NCBI GenBank assembly: GCA_963680875.1
Contig: OY804579.1
Span: 30,055,804-30,119,803, forward strand
Reading direction: 5' to 3'
Source: Bathymodiolus brooksi
Lineage: Eukaryota; Mollusca; Bivalvia; Mytilida; Modiolidae
Length of the DNA stretch: 64,000 nucleotides
In this document: piece after piece, positions 1 to 13,900 of the stretch
Position numbering within the stretch: the stretch's first letter is position 1
Layout: each line of letters starts with the position of its first letter
Notes under the pieces: model-generated
The model's input: only the letters and a program-made list of their open reading frames with translations
What the model was told of the DNA's origin: nothing
The model's database searches: none
Translations under genes and position numbers: made by a program

Positions 1-2460
1 TAATGTGCACATCTTCATATTAGGATCTTGCAATGTACAAAGTTTCATGAACTTCTGATTAATCATGTAGGAGAATTTGCGATGACAAAGTGCATACTGA
101 ATTGTCTCAAAATCCATAAGTCTAAAGAAGCTTAACAGGGGTAAAACTCAATGGACCAAGATATCCTACTAATGTGCACATCTTCATATTAGGATCTTGC
201 AATGTACAAAGTTTCATGAACTTCTGATTAATCATGTAGGAGAATTTGCGATGACAAAGTGCATACTGAATTGTCTCAAAATTTATAAGTCCAAAGAAGC
301 ATAACAGGGGTAAAACTCAATGGATATCCTACTAATGTGCACATCTTCATATTAGGATCTTGCAATGTACAAAGTTTCATGAACTTCTGATTAATCATGT
401 AGGAGAATTTGCGATGACAAAGTGCATATTGAATTGACTCAAAATTCACAAGTCCAAAGAAGCATAACAGGGGTAAAACTCAATGGACCAAGATATCCTA
501 CTAATGTGCACATCTTCATATTAGGATCTTGCAATGAACTTCTGATTAATCATGTAGGAGAATTTGCGATGACAAAGTGCATACTGAATTGTCTCAAAAT
601 TTATAAGTCCAAAGAAGCATAACAGGGGTAAAACTCAATGGATATCCTACTAATGTGCACATCTTCATATTAGGATCTTGCAATGTACAAAGTTTCATGA
701 ACTTCTGATTAATCATGTAGGAGAATTTGCGATGACAAAGTGCATACTGAATTGTCTCAAAATTTATAAGTCCAAAGAAGCATAACAGGGGTAAAACTCA
801 ACGGATATCCTACTAATGTGCACATCTTCATATTAGGATCTTGCAATGTACAAAGTTTCATGAACTTCTGATTAATCATGTAGGAGAATTTGCGATGACA
901 AAGTGCATACTGAATTGTCTCAAAATTTATAAGTCCAAAGAAGCATAACAGGGGTAAAACTCAATGGACCAAGATATCCTACTAATGTGCACACATCTTC
1001 TTCATATTAGGATCTTGCAATGTACAAAGTTTCATGAACTTCTGATTAATCATGTAGGAGAATTTGCGATGACAAAGTGCATACTGAATTGTCTCAAAAT
1101 TTCTAAGTCCAAAGAAGCATAACAGGGGTAAAACTCAACGGATATCCTACTAATGTGCACATCTTCATATTAGGATCTTGCAATGTACAAAGTTTCATGA
1201 ACTTCTGATTAATCATGTAGGAGAATTTGCGATGACAAAGTGCATACTGAATTGTCTCAAAATTTATAAGTCCAAAGAAGCATAACAGGGGTAAAACTCA
1301 ATGGACCAAGATATCCTACTAATGTGCACACATCTTCATATTAGGATTTTGCAATGTACAAAGTTTCATGAACTTCTGATTAATCATGTAGGAGAATTTG
1401 CAATGACAAAGTGCATATTGAATTGTCTCAAAATTCATAAGTCCAAAGAAGCATAACAGGGGTAAAACTCAATGGATATCCTACTAATATGCACATCTTC
1501 ATATTAGGATCTTGCAATGTACAAAGTTTCATGAACTTCTGATTAATCATGTAGGAGAATTTGCGATGACAAAGTGCATACTGAATTGTCTCAAAATTTC
1601 TAAGTCCACAGAAGCATAACAGGGGTAAAACTCAATGGACCAGGATATCCTACTAATGTGCACATCTTCATATTAGGATCTTGCAATGTACAAAGTTTCA
1701 TGAACTTCTGATTAATCATGTAGGAGAATTTGCGATGACAAAGTGCATACTGAATTGTCTCAAAATTTATAAGTCCAAAGAAGCATAACAGGGGTAAAAC
1801 TCAATGGATATCCTACTAATGTGCACATCTTCATATTAGGATCTTGCAATGTACAAAGTTTCATGAACTTCTGATTAATCATGTAGGAGAATTTGCGATG
1901 ACAAAGTGCATATTGAATTGTCTCAAAATTCATAAGTCCAAAGAAGCATAACAGGGGTAAAACTCAATGGACCAAGATATCCTACTAATGTGCACATCTT
2001 CATATTAGGATCTTGCAATGTACAAAGTTTCATGAACTTCTGATTAATCATGTAGGAGAATTTGCGATGACAAAGTGCATACTGAATTGTCTCAAAATTT
2101 ATAAGTCCAAAGAAGCATAACAGGGGTAAAACTCAATGGATATCCTACTAATGTGCACATCTTCATATTAGGATCTTGCAATGTACAAAGTTTCATGAAC
2201 TTCTGATTAATCATGTAGGAGAATTTGCGATGACAAAGTGCATACTGAATTGTCTCAAAATTTATAAGTCCAAAGAAGCATAACAGGGGTAAAACTCAAT
2301 GGATATCCTACTAATGTGCACATCTTCATATTAGGATCTTGCAATGTACAAAGTTTCATGAACTTCTGATTAATCATGTAGGAGAATTTGCGATGACAAA
2401 GTGCATATTGAATTGTCTCAAAATTCATAAGTCCAAAGAAGCATAACAGGGGTAAAACTC

Positions 2461-3250
2461 AATGGACCAAGATATCCTACTAATGTGCACATCTTCATAT
2501 TAGGATCTTGCAATGAACTTCTGATTAATCATGTAGGAGAATTTGCGATGACAAAGTGCATACTGAATTGTCTCAAAATTTATAAGTCCAAAGAAGCATA
2601 ACAGGGGTAAAACTCAATGGACCAAGATATCCTACTAATGTGCACACATCTTCTTCATATTAGGATCTTGCAATGTACAAAGTTTCATGAACTTCTGATT
2701 AATCATGTAGGAGAATTTGCGATGACAAAGTGCATACTGAATTGTCTCAAAATTTCTAAGTCCAAAGAAGCATAACAGGGGTAAAACTCAACGGATATCC
2801 TACTAATGTGCACATCTTCATATTAGGATCTTGCAATGTACAAAGTTTCATGAACTTCTGATTAATCATGTAGGAGAATTTGCGATGACAAAGTGCATAC
2901 TGAATTGTCTCAAAATTTATAAGTCCAAAGAAGCATAACAGGGGTAAAACTCAATGGACCAAGATATCCTACTAATGTGCACACATCTTCATATTAGGAT
3001 TTTGCAATGTACAAAGTTTCATGAACTTCTGATTAATCATGTAGGAGAATTTGCAATGACAAAGTGCAAATTGAATTGTCTCAAAATTCATAAGTCCAAA
3101 GAAGCATAACAGGGGTAAAACTCAATGGATATCCTACTAATATGCACATCTTCATATTAGGATCTTGCAATGTACAAAGTTTCATGAACTTCTGATTAAT
3201 CATGTAGGAGAATTTGCGATGACAAAGTGCATACTGAATTGTCTCAAAAT
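2461..3250. repeat. Block repeated 14,170 bp further right (16631-17420)
   Basis: The block carries three rare variants in a row: the 14-bp deletion monomer (gcaatgaacttc), the 'acacatcttcttc' monomer, and a monomer with 'attttgcaatg', 'ttgcaatgac' and 'gtgcaaattg'. The same run lies at 16631 onward at a constant offset of 14,170 bp (2641 to 16811; 3061 to 17231). I saw one base difference between the copies over the first monomers. The match fades after about 3.25 kb. Confidence 0.8.
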
Positions 3251-6200
3251 TTATAAGTCCAAAGAAGCATAACAGGGGTAAAACTCAATGGATATCCTAC
3301 TAATGTGCACATCTTCATATTAGGATCTTGCAATGTACAAAGTTTCATGAACTTCTGATTAATCATGTAGGAGAATTTGCGATGACAAAGTGCATACTGA
3401 ATTGTCTCAAAATTTATAAGTCCAAAGAAGCATAACAGGGGTAAAACTCAATGGATATCCTACTAATGTGCACATCTTCATATTAGGATCTTGCAATGTA
3501 CAAAGTTTCATGAACTTCTGATTAATCATGTAGGAGAATTTGCGATGACAAAGTGCATACTGAATTGTCTCAAAATTTATAAGTCCAAAGAAGCATAACA
3601 GGGGTAAAACTCAATGGACCAGGATATCCTACTAATGTGCACATCTTCATATTAGGATCTTGCAATGTACAAAGTTTCATGAACTTCTGATTAATCATGT
3701 AGGAGAATTTGCGATGACAAAGTGCATACTGAATTGTCTCAAAATTTATAAGTCCAAAGAAGCATAACAGGGGTAAAACTCAATGGACCAGGATATCCTA
3801 CTAATGTGCACATCTTCATATTAGGATCTTGCAATGTACAAAGTTTCATGAACTTCTGATTAATCATGTAGGAGAATTTGCGATGACAAAGTGCATACTG
3901 AATTGTCTCAAAATTTATAAGTCCAAAGAAGCATAACAGGGGTAAAACTCAACGGATATCCTACTAATGTGCACATCTTCATATTAGGATCTTGCAATGT
4001 ACAAAGTTTCATGAACTTCTGATTAATCATGTAGGAGAATTTGCGATGACAAAGTGCATACTGAATTGTCTCAAAATTTATAAGTCCAAAGAAGCATAAC
4101 AGGGGTAAAACTCAATGGACCAAGATATCCTACTAATGTGCACACATCTTCTTCATATTAGGATCTTGCAATGTACAAAGTTTCATGAACTTCTGATTAA
4201 TCATGTAGGAGAATTTGCGATGACAAAGTGCATACTGAATTGTCTCAAAATTTCTAAGTCCAAAGAAGTATAACAGGGGTAAAACTCAACGGATATCCTA
4301 CTAATGTGCACATCTTCATATTAGGATCTTGCAATGTACAAAGTTTCATGAACTTCTGATTAATCATGTAGGAGAATTTGCGATGACAAAGTGCATACTG
4401 AATTGTCTCAAAATTTATAAGTCCAAAGAAGCATAACAGGGGTAAAACTCAATGGATATCCTACTAATGTGCACATCTTCATATTAGGATCTTGCAATGT
4501 ACAAAGTTTCATGAACTTCTGATTAATCATGTAGGAGAATTTGCGATGACAAAGTGCATATTGAATTGTCTCAAAATTCATAAGTCCAAAGAAGCATAAC
4601 AGGGGTAAAACTCAATGGACCAAGATATCCTACTAATGTGCACATCTTCATATTAGGATCTTGCAATGTACAAAGTTTCATGAACTTCTGATTAATCATG
4701 TAGGAGAATTTGCGATGACAAAGTGCATACTGAATTGTCTCAAAATTTCTATGTCCAAAGAAGCATAACAGGGGTAAAACTCAATGGATATCCTACTAAT
4801 GTGCACATCTTCATATTAGGATCTTGCAATGTACAAAGTTTCATGAACTTCTGATTAATCATGTAGGAGAATTTGCGATGACAAAGTGCATACTGAATTG
4901 TCTCAAAATTTATAAGTCCAAAGAAGCATAACAGGGGTAAAACTCAATGGATATCCTACTAATGTGCACATCTTCATATTAGGATCTTGCAATGTACAAA
5001 GTTTCATGAACTTCTGATTAATCATGTAGGAGAATTTGCGATGACAAAGTGCATATTGAATTGTCTCAAAATTTCTTAAGTCCAAAGAAGCATAACAGGG
5101 GTAAAACTCAATGGATATCCTACTAATGTGCACATCTTCATATTAGGATCTTGCAATGTACAAAGTTTCATGAACTTCTGATTAATCATGTAGGAGAATT
5201 TGCGATGACAAAGTGCATACTGAATTGTCTCAAAATTTATAAGTCCAAAGAAGCATAACAGGGGTAAAACTCAATGGATATCCTACTAATGTGCACATCT
5301 TCATATTAGGATCTTGCAATGTACAAAGTTTCATGAACTTCTGATTAATCATGTAGGAGAATTTGCGATGACAAAGTGCATACTGAATTGTCTCAAAATT
5401 TCTAAGTCCACAGAAGCATAACAGGGGTAAAACTCAATGGACCAGGATATCCTACTAATGTGCACATCTTCATATTAGGATCTTGCAATGTACAAAGTTT
5501 CATGAACTTCTGATTAATCATGTAGGAGAATTTGCGATGACAAAGTGCATACTGAAATGTCTCAAAATTTATAAGTCCAAAGAAGCATAACAGGGGTAAA
5601 ACTCAATGGATATCCTACTAATGTGCACATCTTCATATTAGGATCTTGCAATGTACAAAGTTTCATGAACTTCTGATTAATCATGTAGGAGAATTTGCGA
5701 TGACAAAGTGCATACTGAATTGTCTCAAAATTTATAAGTCCAAAGAAGCATAACAGGGGTAAAACTCAATGGACCAAGATATCCTACTAATGTGCACATC
5801 TTCATATTAGGATCTTGCAATGTACAAAGTTTCATGAACTTCTGATTAATCATGTAGGAGAATTTGCGATGACAAAGTGCATACTGAATTGTCTCAAAAT
5901 TTCTATGTCCAAAGAAGCATAACAGGGGTAAAACTCAATGGATATCCTACTAATGTGCACATCTTCATATTAGGATCTTGCAATGTACAAAGTTTCATGA
6001 ACTTCTGATTAATCATGTAGGAGAATTTGCGATGACAAAGTGCATACTGAATTGTCTCAAAATTTATAAGTCCAAAGAAGCATAACAGGGGTAAAACTCA
6101 ATGGATATCCTACTAATGTGCACATCTTCATATTAGGATCTTGCAATGTACAAAGTTTCATGAACTTCTGATTAATCATGTAGGAGAATTTGCGATGACA

Positions 6201-9200
6201 AAGTGCATATTGAATTGTCTCAAAATTCATAAGTCCAAAGAAGCATAACAGGGGTAAAACTCAATGGACCAAGATATCCTACTAATGTGCACATCTTCAT
6301 ATTAGGATCTTGCAATGAACTTCTGATTAATCATGTAGGAGAATTTGCGATGACAAAGTGCATACTGAATTGTCTCAAAATTTATAAGTCCAAAGAAGCA
6401 TAACAGGGGTAAAACTCAATGGACCAAGATATCCTACTAATGTGCACACATCTTCTTCATATTAGGATCTTGCAATGTACAAAGTTTCATGAACTTCTGA
6501 TTAATCATGTAGGAGAATTTGCGATGACAAAGTGCATATTGAATTGTCTCAAAATTTCTTAAGTCCAAAGAAGCATAACAGGGGTAAAACTCAATGGATA
6601 TCCTACTAATGTGCACATCTTCATATTAGGATCTTGCAATGTACAAAGTTTCATGAACTTCTGATTAATCATGTAGGAGAATTTGCGATGACAAAGTGCA
6701 TACTGAATTGTCTCAAAATTTATAAGTCCAAAGAAGCATAACAGGGGTAAAACTCAATGGATATCCTACTAATGTGCACATCTTCATATTAGGATCTTGC
6801 AATGTACAAAGTTTCATGAACTTCTGATTAATCATGTAGGAGAATTTGCGATGACAAAGTGCATACTGAATTGTCTCAAAATTTATAAGTCCAAAGAAGC
6901 ATAACAGGGGTAAAACTCAATGGATATCCTACTAATGTGCACATCTTCATATTAGGATCTTGCAATGTACAAAGTTTCATGAACTTCTGATTAATCATGT
7001 AGGAGAATTTGCGATGACAAAGTGCATATTGAATTGTCTCAAAATTTATAAGTCCAAAGAAGCATAACAGGGGTAAAACTCAATGGATATCCTACTAATG
7101 TGCACATCTTCATATTAGGATCTTGCAATGTACAAAGTTTCATGAACTTCTGATTAATCATGTAGGAGAATTTGCGATGACAAAGTGCATACTGAATTGT
7201 CTCAAAATTTATAAGTCCAAAGAAGCATAACAGGGGTAAAACTCAATGGATATCCTACTAATGTGCACATCTTCATATTAGGATCTTGCAATGTACAAAG
7301 TTTCATGAACTTCTGATTAATCATGTAGGAGAATTTGCGATGACAAAGTGCATATTGAATTGTCTCAAAATTCATAAGTCCAAAGAAGCATAACAGGGGT
7401 AAAACTCAATGGACCAAGATATCCTACTAATGTGCACATCTTCATATTAGGATCTTGCAATGTACAAAGTTTCATGAACTTCTGATTAATCATGTAGGAG
7501 AATTTGCGATGACAAAGTGCATACTGAATTGTCTCAAAATTTATAAGTCCAAAGAAGCATAACAGGGGTAAAACTCAATGGATATCCTACTAATGTGCAC
7601 ATCTTCATATTAGGATCTTGCAATGTACAAAGTTTCATGAACTTCTGATTAATCATGTAGGAGAATTTGCGATGACAAAGTGCATATTGAATTGTCTCAA
7701 AATTTCTTAAGTCCAAAGAAGCATAACAGGGGTAAAACTCAATGGATATCCTACTAATGTGCACATCTTCATATTAGGATCTTGCAATGTACAAAGTTTC
7801 ATGAACTTCTGATTAATCATGTAGGAGAATTTGCGATGACAAAGTGCATACTGAATTGTCTCAAAATTTATAAGTCCAAAGAAGCATAACAGGGGTAAAA
7901 CTCAATGGATATCCTACTAATGTGCACATCTTCATATTAGGATCTTGCAATGTACAAAGTTTCATGAACTTCTGATTAATCATGTAGGAGAATTTGCGAT
8001 GACAAAGTGCATATTGAATTGTCTCAAAATTTCTTAAGTCCAAAGAAGCATAACAGGGGTAAAACTCAATGGATATCCTACTAATGTGCACATCTTCATA
8101 TTAGGATCTTGCAATGTACAAAGTTTCATGAACTTCTGATTAATCATGTAGGAGAATTTGCGATGACAAAGTGCATACTGAATTGTCTCAAAATTTATAA
8201 GTCCAAAGAAGCATAACAGGGGTAAAACTCAATGGATATCCTACTAATGTGCACATCTTCATATTAGGATCTTGCAATGTACAAAGTTTCATGAACTTCT
8301 GATTAATCATGTAGGAGAATTTGCGATGACAAAGTGCATATTGAATTGTCTCAAAATTCATAAGTCCAAAGAAGCATAACAGGGGTAAAACTCAATGGAC
8401 CAAGATATCCTACTAATGTGCACATCTTCATATTAGGATCTTGCAATGTACAAAGTTTCATGAACTTCTGATTAATCATGTAGGAGAAGTTGCGATGACA
8501 AAGTGCATACTGAATTGTCTCAAAATTTCTATGTCCAAAGAAGCATAACAGGGGTAAAACTCAATGGATATCCTACTAATGTGCACATCTTCATATTAGG
8601 ATCTTGCAATGTACAAAGTTTCATGAACTTCTGATTAATCATGTAGGAGAATTTGCGATGACAAAGTGCATACTGAATTGTCTCAAAATTTATAAGTCCA
8701 AAGAAGCATAACAGGGGTAAAACTCAATGGATATCCTACTAATGTGCACATCTTCATATTAGGATCTTGCAATGTACAAAGTTTCATGAACTTCTGATTA
8801 ATCATGTAGGAGAATTTGCGATGACAAAGTGCATATTGAATTGTCTCAAAATTTCTTAAGTCCAAAGAAGCATAACAGGGGTAAAACTCAATGGATATCC
8901 TACTAATGTGCACATCTTCATATTAGGATCTTGCAATTTACAAAGTTTCATGAACTTCTGATTAATCATGTAGGAGAATTTGCGATGACAAAGTGCATAC
9001 TGAATTGTCTCAAAATTTATAAGTCCAAAGAAGCATAACAGGGGTAAAACTCAATGGATATCCTACTAATGTGCACATCTTCATATTAGGATCTTGCAAT
9101 GTACAAAGTTTCATGAACTTCTGATTAATCATGTAGGAGAATTTGCGATGACAAAGTGCATATTGAATTGTCTCAAAATTTCTTAAGTCCAAAGAAGCAT

Positions 9201-9831
9201 AACAGGGGTAAAACTCAATGGATATCCTACTAATGTGCACATCTTCATATTAGGATCTTGCAATGTACAAAGTTTCATGAACTTCTGATTAATCATGTAG
9301 GAGAATTTGCGATGACAAAGTGCATACTGAATTGTCTCAAAATTTATAAGTCCAAAGAAGCATAACAGGGGTAAAACTCAATGGATATCCTACTAATGTG
9401 CACATCTTCATATTAGGATCTTGCAATGTACAAAGTTTCATGAACTTCTGATTAATCATGTAGGAGAATTTGCGATGACAAAGTGCATACTGAATTGTCT
9501 CAAAATTTATAAGTCCAAAGAAGCATAACAGGGGTAAAACTCAATGGATATCCTACTAATGTGCACATCTTCATATTAGGATCTTGCAATGTACAAAGTT
9601 TCATGAACTTCTGATTAATCATGTAGGAGAATTTGCGATGACAAAGTGCATATTGAATTGTCTCAAAATTCATAAGTCCAAAGAAGCATAACAGGGGTAA
9701 AACTCAATGGACCAAGATATCCTACTAATGTGCACATCTTCATATTAGGATCTTGCAATGTACAAAGTTTCATGAACTTCTGATTAATCATGTAGGAGAA
9801 TTTGCGATGACAAAGTGCATACTGAATTGTC

Positions 9832-10985
9832 TCAAAATTTATAAGTCCAAAGAAGCATAACAGGGGTAAAACTCAATGGATATCCTACTAATGTGCACAT
9901 CTTCATATTAGGATCTTGCAATGTACAAAGTTTCATGAACTTCTGATTAATCATGTAGGAGAATTTGCGATGACAAAGTGCATATTGAATTGTCTCAAAA
10001 TTTCTTAAGTCCAAAGAAGCATAACAGGGGTAAAACTCAATGGATATCCTACTAATGTGCACATCTTCATATTAGGATCTTGCAATGTACAAAGTTTCAT
10101 GAACTTCTGATTAATCATGTAGGAGAATTTGCGATGACAAAGTGCATACTGAATTGTCTCAAAATTTATAAGTCCAAAGAAGCATAACAGGGGTAAAACT
10201 CAATGGATATCCTACTAATGTGCACATCTTCATATTAGGATCTTGCAATGTACAAAGTTTCATGAACTTCTGATTAATCATGTAGGAGAATTTGCGATGA
10301 CAAAGTGCATACTGAATTGTCTCAAAATTTCTAAGTCCACAGAAGCATAACAGGGGTAAAACTCAATGGACCAGGATATCCTACTAATGTGCACATCTTC
10401 ATATTAGGATCTTGCAATGTACAAAGTTTCATGAACTTCTGATTAATCATGTAGGAGAATTTGCGATGACAAAGTGCATACTGAATTGTCTCAAAATTTA
10501 TAAGTCCAAAGAAGCATAACAGGGGTAAAACTCAATGGATATCCTACTAATGTGCACATCTTCATATTAGGATCTTGCAATGTACAAAGTTTCATGAACT
10601 TCTGATTAATCATGTAGGAGAATTTGCGATGACAAAGTGCATATTGAATTGTCTCAAAATTCATAAGTCCAAAGAAGCATAACAGGGGTAAAACTCAATG
10701 GACCAAGATATCCTACTAATGTGCACATCTTCATATTAGGATCTTGCAATGTACAAAGTTTCATGAACTTCTGATTAATCATGTAGGAGAATTTGCGATG
10801 ACAAAGTGCATACTGAATTGTCTCAAAATTTCTATGTCCAAAGAAGCATAACAGGGGTAAAACTCAATGGATATCCTACTAATGTGCACATCTTCATATT
10901 AGGATCTTGCAATGTACAAAGTTTCATGAACTTCTGATTAATCATGTAGGAGAATTTGCGATGACAAAGTGCATACTGAATTGTC
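9832..10985. repeat. Seven-monomer higher-order unit, 1154 bp
   Basis: Seven successive monomers occur in a fixed order of types: ttataag, tttcttaag, ttataag, tttctaag-ccacag with ccagg link, ttataag, ttcataag with ccaag link, tttctatg. Their lengths 163+164+163+169+163+169+163 sum to 1154 bp. The next unit begins the same way at 10986 and keeps the order for about five monomers. This is a higher-order repeat: neighbouring monomers differ, while units seven apart match. Confidence 0.9.
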
Positions 10986-13900
10986 TCAAAATTTATAAGT
11001 CCAAAGAAGCATAACAGGGGTAAAACTCAATGGATATCCTACTAATGTGCACATCTTCATATTAGGATCTTGCAATGTACAAAGTTTCATGAACTTCTGA
11101 TTAATCATGTAGGAGAATTTGCGATGACAAAGTGCATATTGAATTGTCTCAAAATTTCTTAAGTCCAAAGAAGCATAACAGGGGTAAAACTCAATGGATA
11201 TCCTACTAATGTGCACATCTTCATATTAGGATCTTGCAATGTACAAAGTTTCATGAACTTCTGATTAATCATGTAGGAGAATTTGCGATGACAAAGTGCA
11301 TACTGAATTGTCTCAAAATTTATAAGTCCAAAGAAGCATAACAGGGGTAAAACTCAATGGATATCCTACTAATGTGCACATCTTCATATTAGGATCTTGC
11401 AATGTACAAAGTTTCATGAACTTCTGATTAATCATGTAGGAGAATTTGCGATGACAAAGTGCATACTGAATTGTCTCAAAATTTCTAAGTCCACAGAAGC
11501 ATAACAGGGGTAAAACTCAATGGACCAGGATATCCTACTAATGTGCACATCTTCATATTAGGATCTTGCAATGTACAAAGTTTCATGAACTTCTGATTAA
11601 TCATGTAGGAGAATTTGCGATGACAAAGTGCATACTGAATTGTCTCAAAATTTATAAGTCCAAAGAAGCATAACAGGGGTAAAACTCAATGGATATCCTA
11701 CTAATGTGCACATCTTCATATTAGGATCTTGCAATGTACAAAGTTTCATGAACTTCTGATTAATCATGTAGGAGAATTTGCGATGACAAAGTGCATACTG
11801 AATTGTCTCAAAATTTATAAGTCCAAAGAAGCATAACAGGGGTAAAACTCAATGGACCAAGATATCCTACTAATGTGCACATCTTCATATTAGGATCTTG
11901 CAATGTACAAAGTTTCATGAACTTCTGATTAATCATGTAGGAGAATTTGCGATGACAAAGTGCATACTGAATTGTCTCAAAATTTATAAGTCCAAAGAAG
12001 CATAACAGGGGTAAAACTCAATGGATATCCTACTAATGTGCACATCTTCATATTAGGATCTTGCAATGTACAAAGTTTCATGAACTTCTGATTAATCATG
12101 TAGGAGAATTTGCGATGACAAAGTGCATATTGAATTGTCTCAAAATTCATAAGTCCAAAGAAGCATAACAGGGGTAAAACTCAATGGACCAAGATATCCT
12201 ACTAATGTGCACATCTTCATATTAGGATCTTGCAATGAACTTCTGATTAATCATGTAGGAGAATTTGCGATGACAAAGTGCATACTGAATTGTCTCAAAA
12301 TTTATAAGTCCAAAGAAGCATAACAGGGGTAAAACTCAATGGACCAAGATATCCTACTAATGTGCACACATCTTCTTCATATTAGGATCTTGCAATGTAC
12401 AAAGTTTCATGAACTTCTGATTAATCATGTAGGAGAATTTGCGATGACAAAGTGCATATTGAATTGTCTCAAAATTTCTTAAGTCCAAAGAAGCATAACA
12501 GGGGTAAAACTCAATGGATATCCTACTAATGTGCACATCTTCATATTAGGATCTTGCAATGTACAAAGTTTCATGAACTTCTGATTAATCATGTAGGAGA
12601 ATTTGCGATGACAAAGTGCATACTGAATTGTCTCAAAATTTATAAGTCCAAAGAAGCATAACAGGGGTAAAACTCAATGGATATCCTACTAATGTGCACA
12701 TCTTCATATTAGGATCTTGCAATGTACAAAGTTTCATGAACTTCTGATTAATCATGTAGGAGAATTTGCGATGACAAAGTGCATACTGAATTGTCTCAAA
12801 ATTTATAAGTCCAAAGAAGCATAACAGGGGTAAAACTCAATGGATATCCTACTAATGTGCACATCTTCATATTAGGATCTTGCAATGTACAAAGTTTCAT
12901 GAACTTCTGATTAATCATGTAGGAGAATTTGCGATGACAAAGTGCATATTGAATTGTCTCAAAATTTATAAGTCCAAAGAAGCATAACAGGGGTAAAACT
13001 CAATGGATATCCTACTAATGTGCACATCTTCATATTAGGATCTTGCAATGTACAAAGTTTCATGAACTTCTGATTAATCATGTAGGAGAATTTGCGATGA
13101 CAAAGTGCATACTGAATTGTCTCAAAATTTATAAGTCCAAAGAAGCATAACAGGGGTAAAACTCAATGGATATCCTACTAATGTGCACATCTTCATATTA
13201 GGATCTTGCAATGTACAAAGTTTCATGAACTTCTGATTAATCATGTAGGAGAATTTGCGATGACAAAGTGCATATTGAATTGTCTCAAAATTCATAAGTC
13301 CAAAGAAGCATAACAGGGGTAAAACTCAATGGACCAAGATATCCTACTAATGTGCACATCTTCATATTAGGATCTTGCAATGTACAAAGTTTCATGAACT
13401 TCTGATTAATCATGTAGGAGAATTTGCGATGACAAAGTGCATACTGAATTGTCTCAAAATTTCTATGTCCAAAGAAGCATAACAGGGGTAAAACTCAATG
13501 GATATCCTACTAATGTGCACATCTTCATATTAGGATCTTGCAATGTACAAAGTTTCATGAACTTCTGATTAATCATGTAGGAGAATTTGCGATGACAAAG
13601 TGCATACTGAATTGTCTCAAAATTTATAAGTCCAAAGAAGCATAACAGGGGTAAAACTCAATGGATATCCTACTAATGTGCACATCTTCATATTAGGATC
13701 TTGCAATGTACAAAGTTTCATGAACTTCTGATTAATCATGTAGGAGAATTTGCGATGACAAAGTGCATATTGAATTGTCTCAAAATTCATAAGTCCAAAG
13801 AAGCATAACAGGGGTAAAACTCAATGGACCAAGATATCCTACTAATGTGCACATCTTCATATTAGGATCTTGCAATGTACAAAGTTTCATGAACTTCTGA

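Noticed and set aside
422..622. Plus-strand 66-aa ORF in the satellite
   Set aside because: Exists only because of the local 14-bp deletion in one monomer; no other support.
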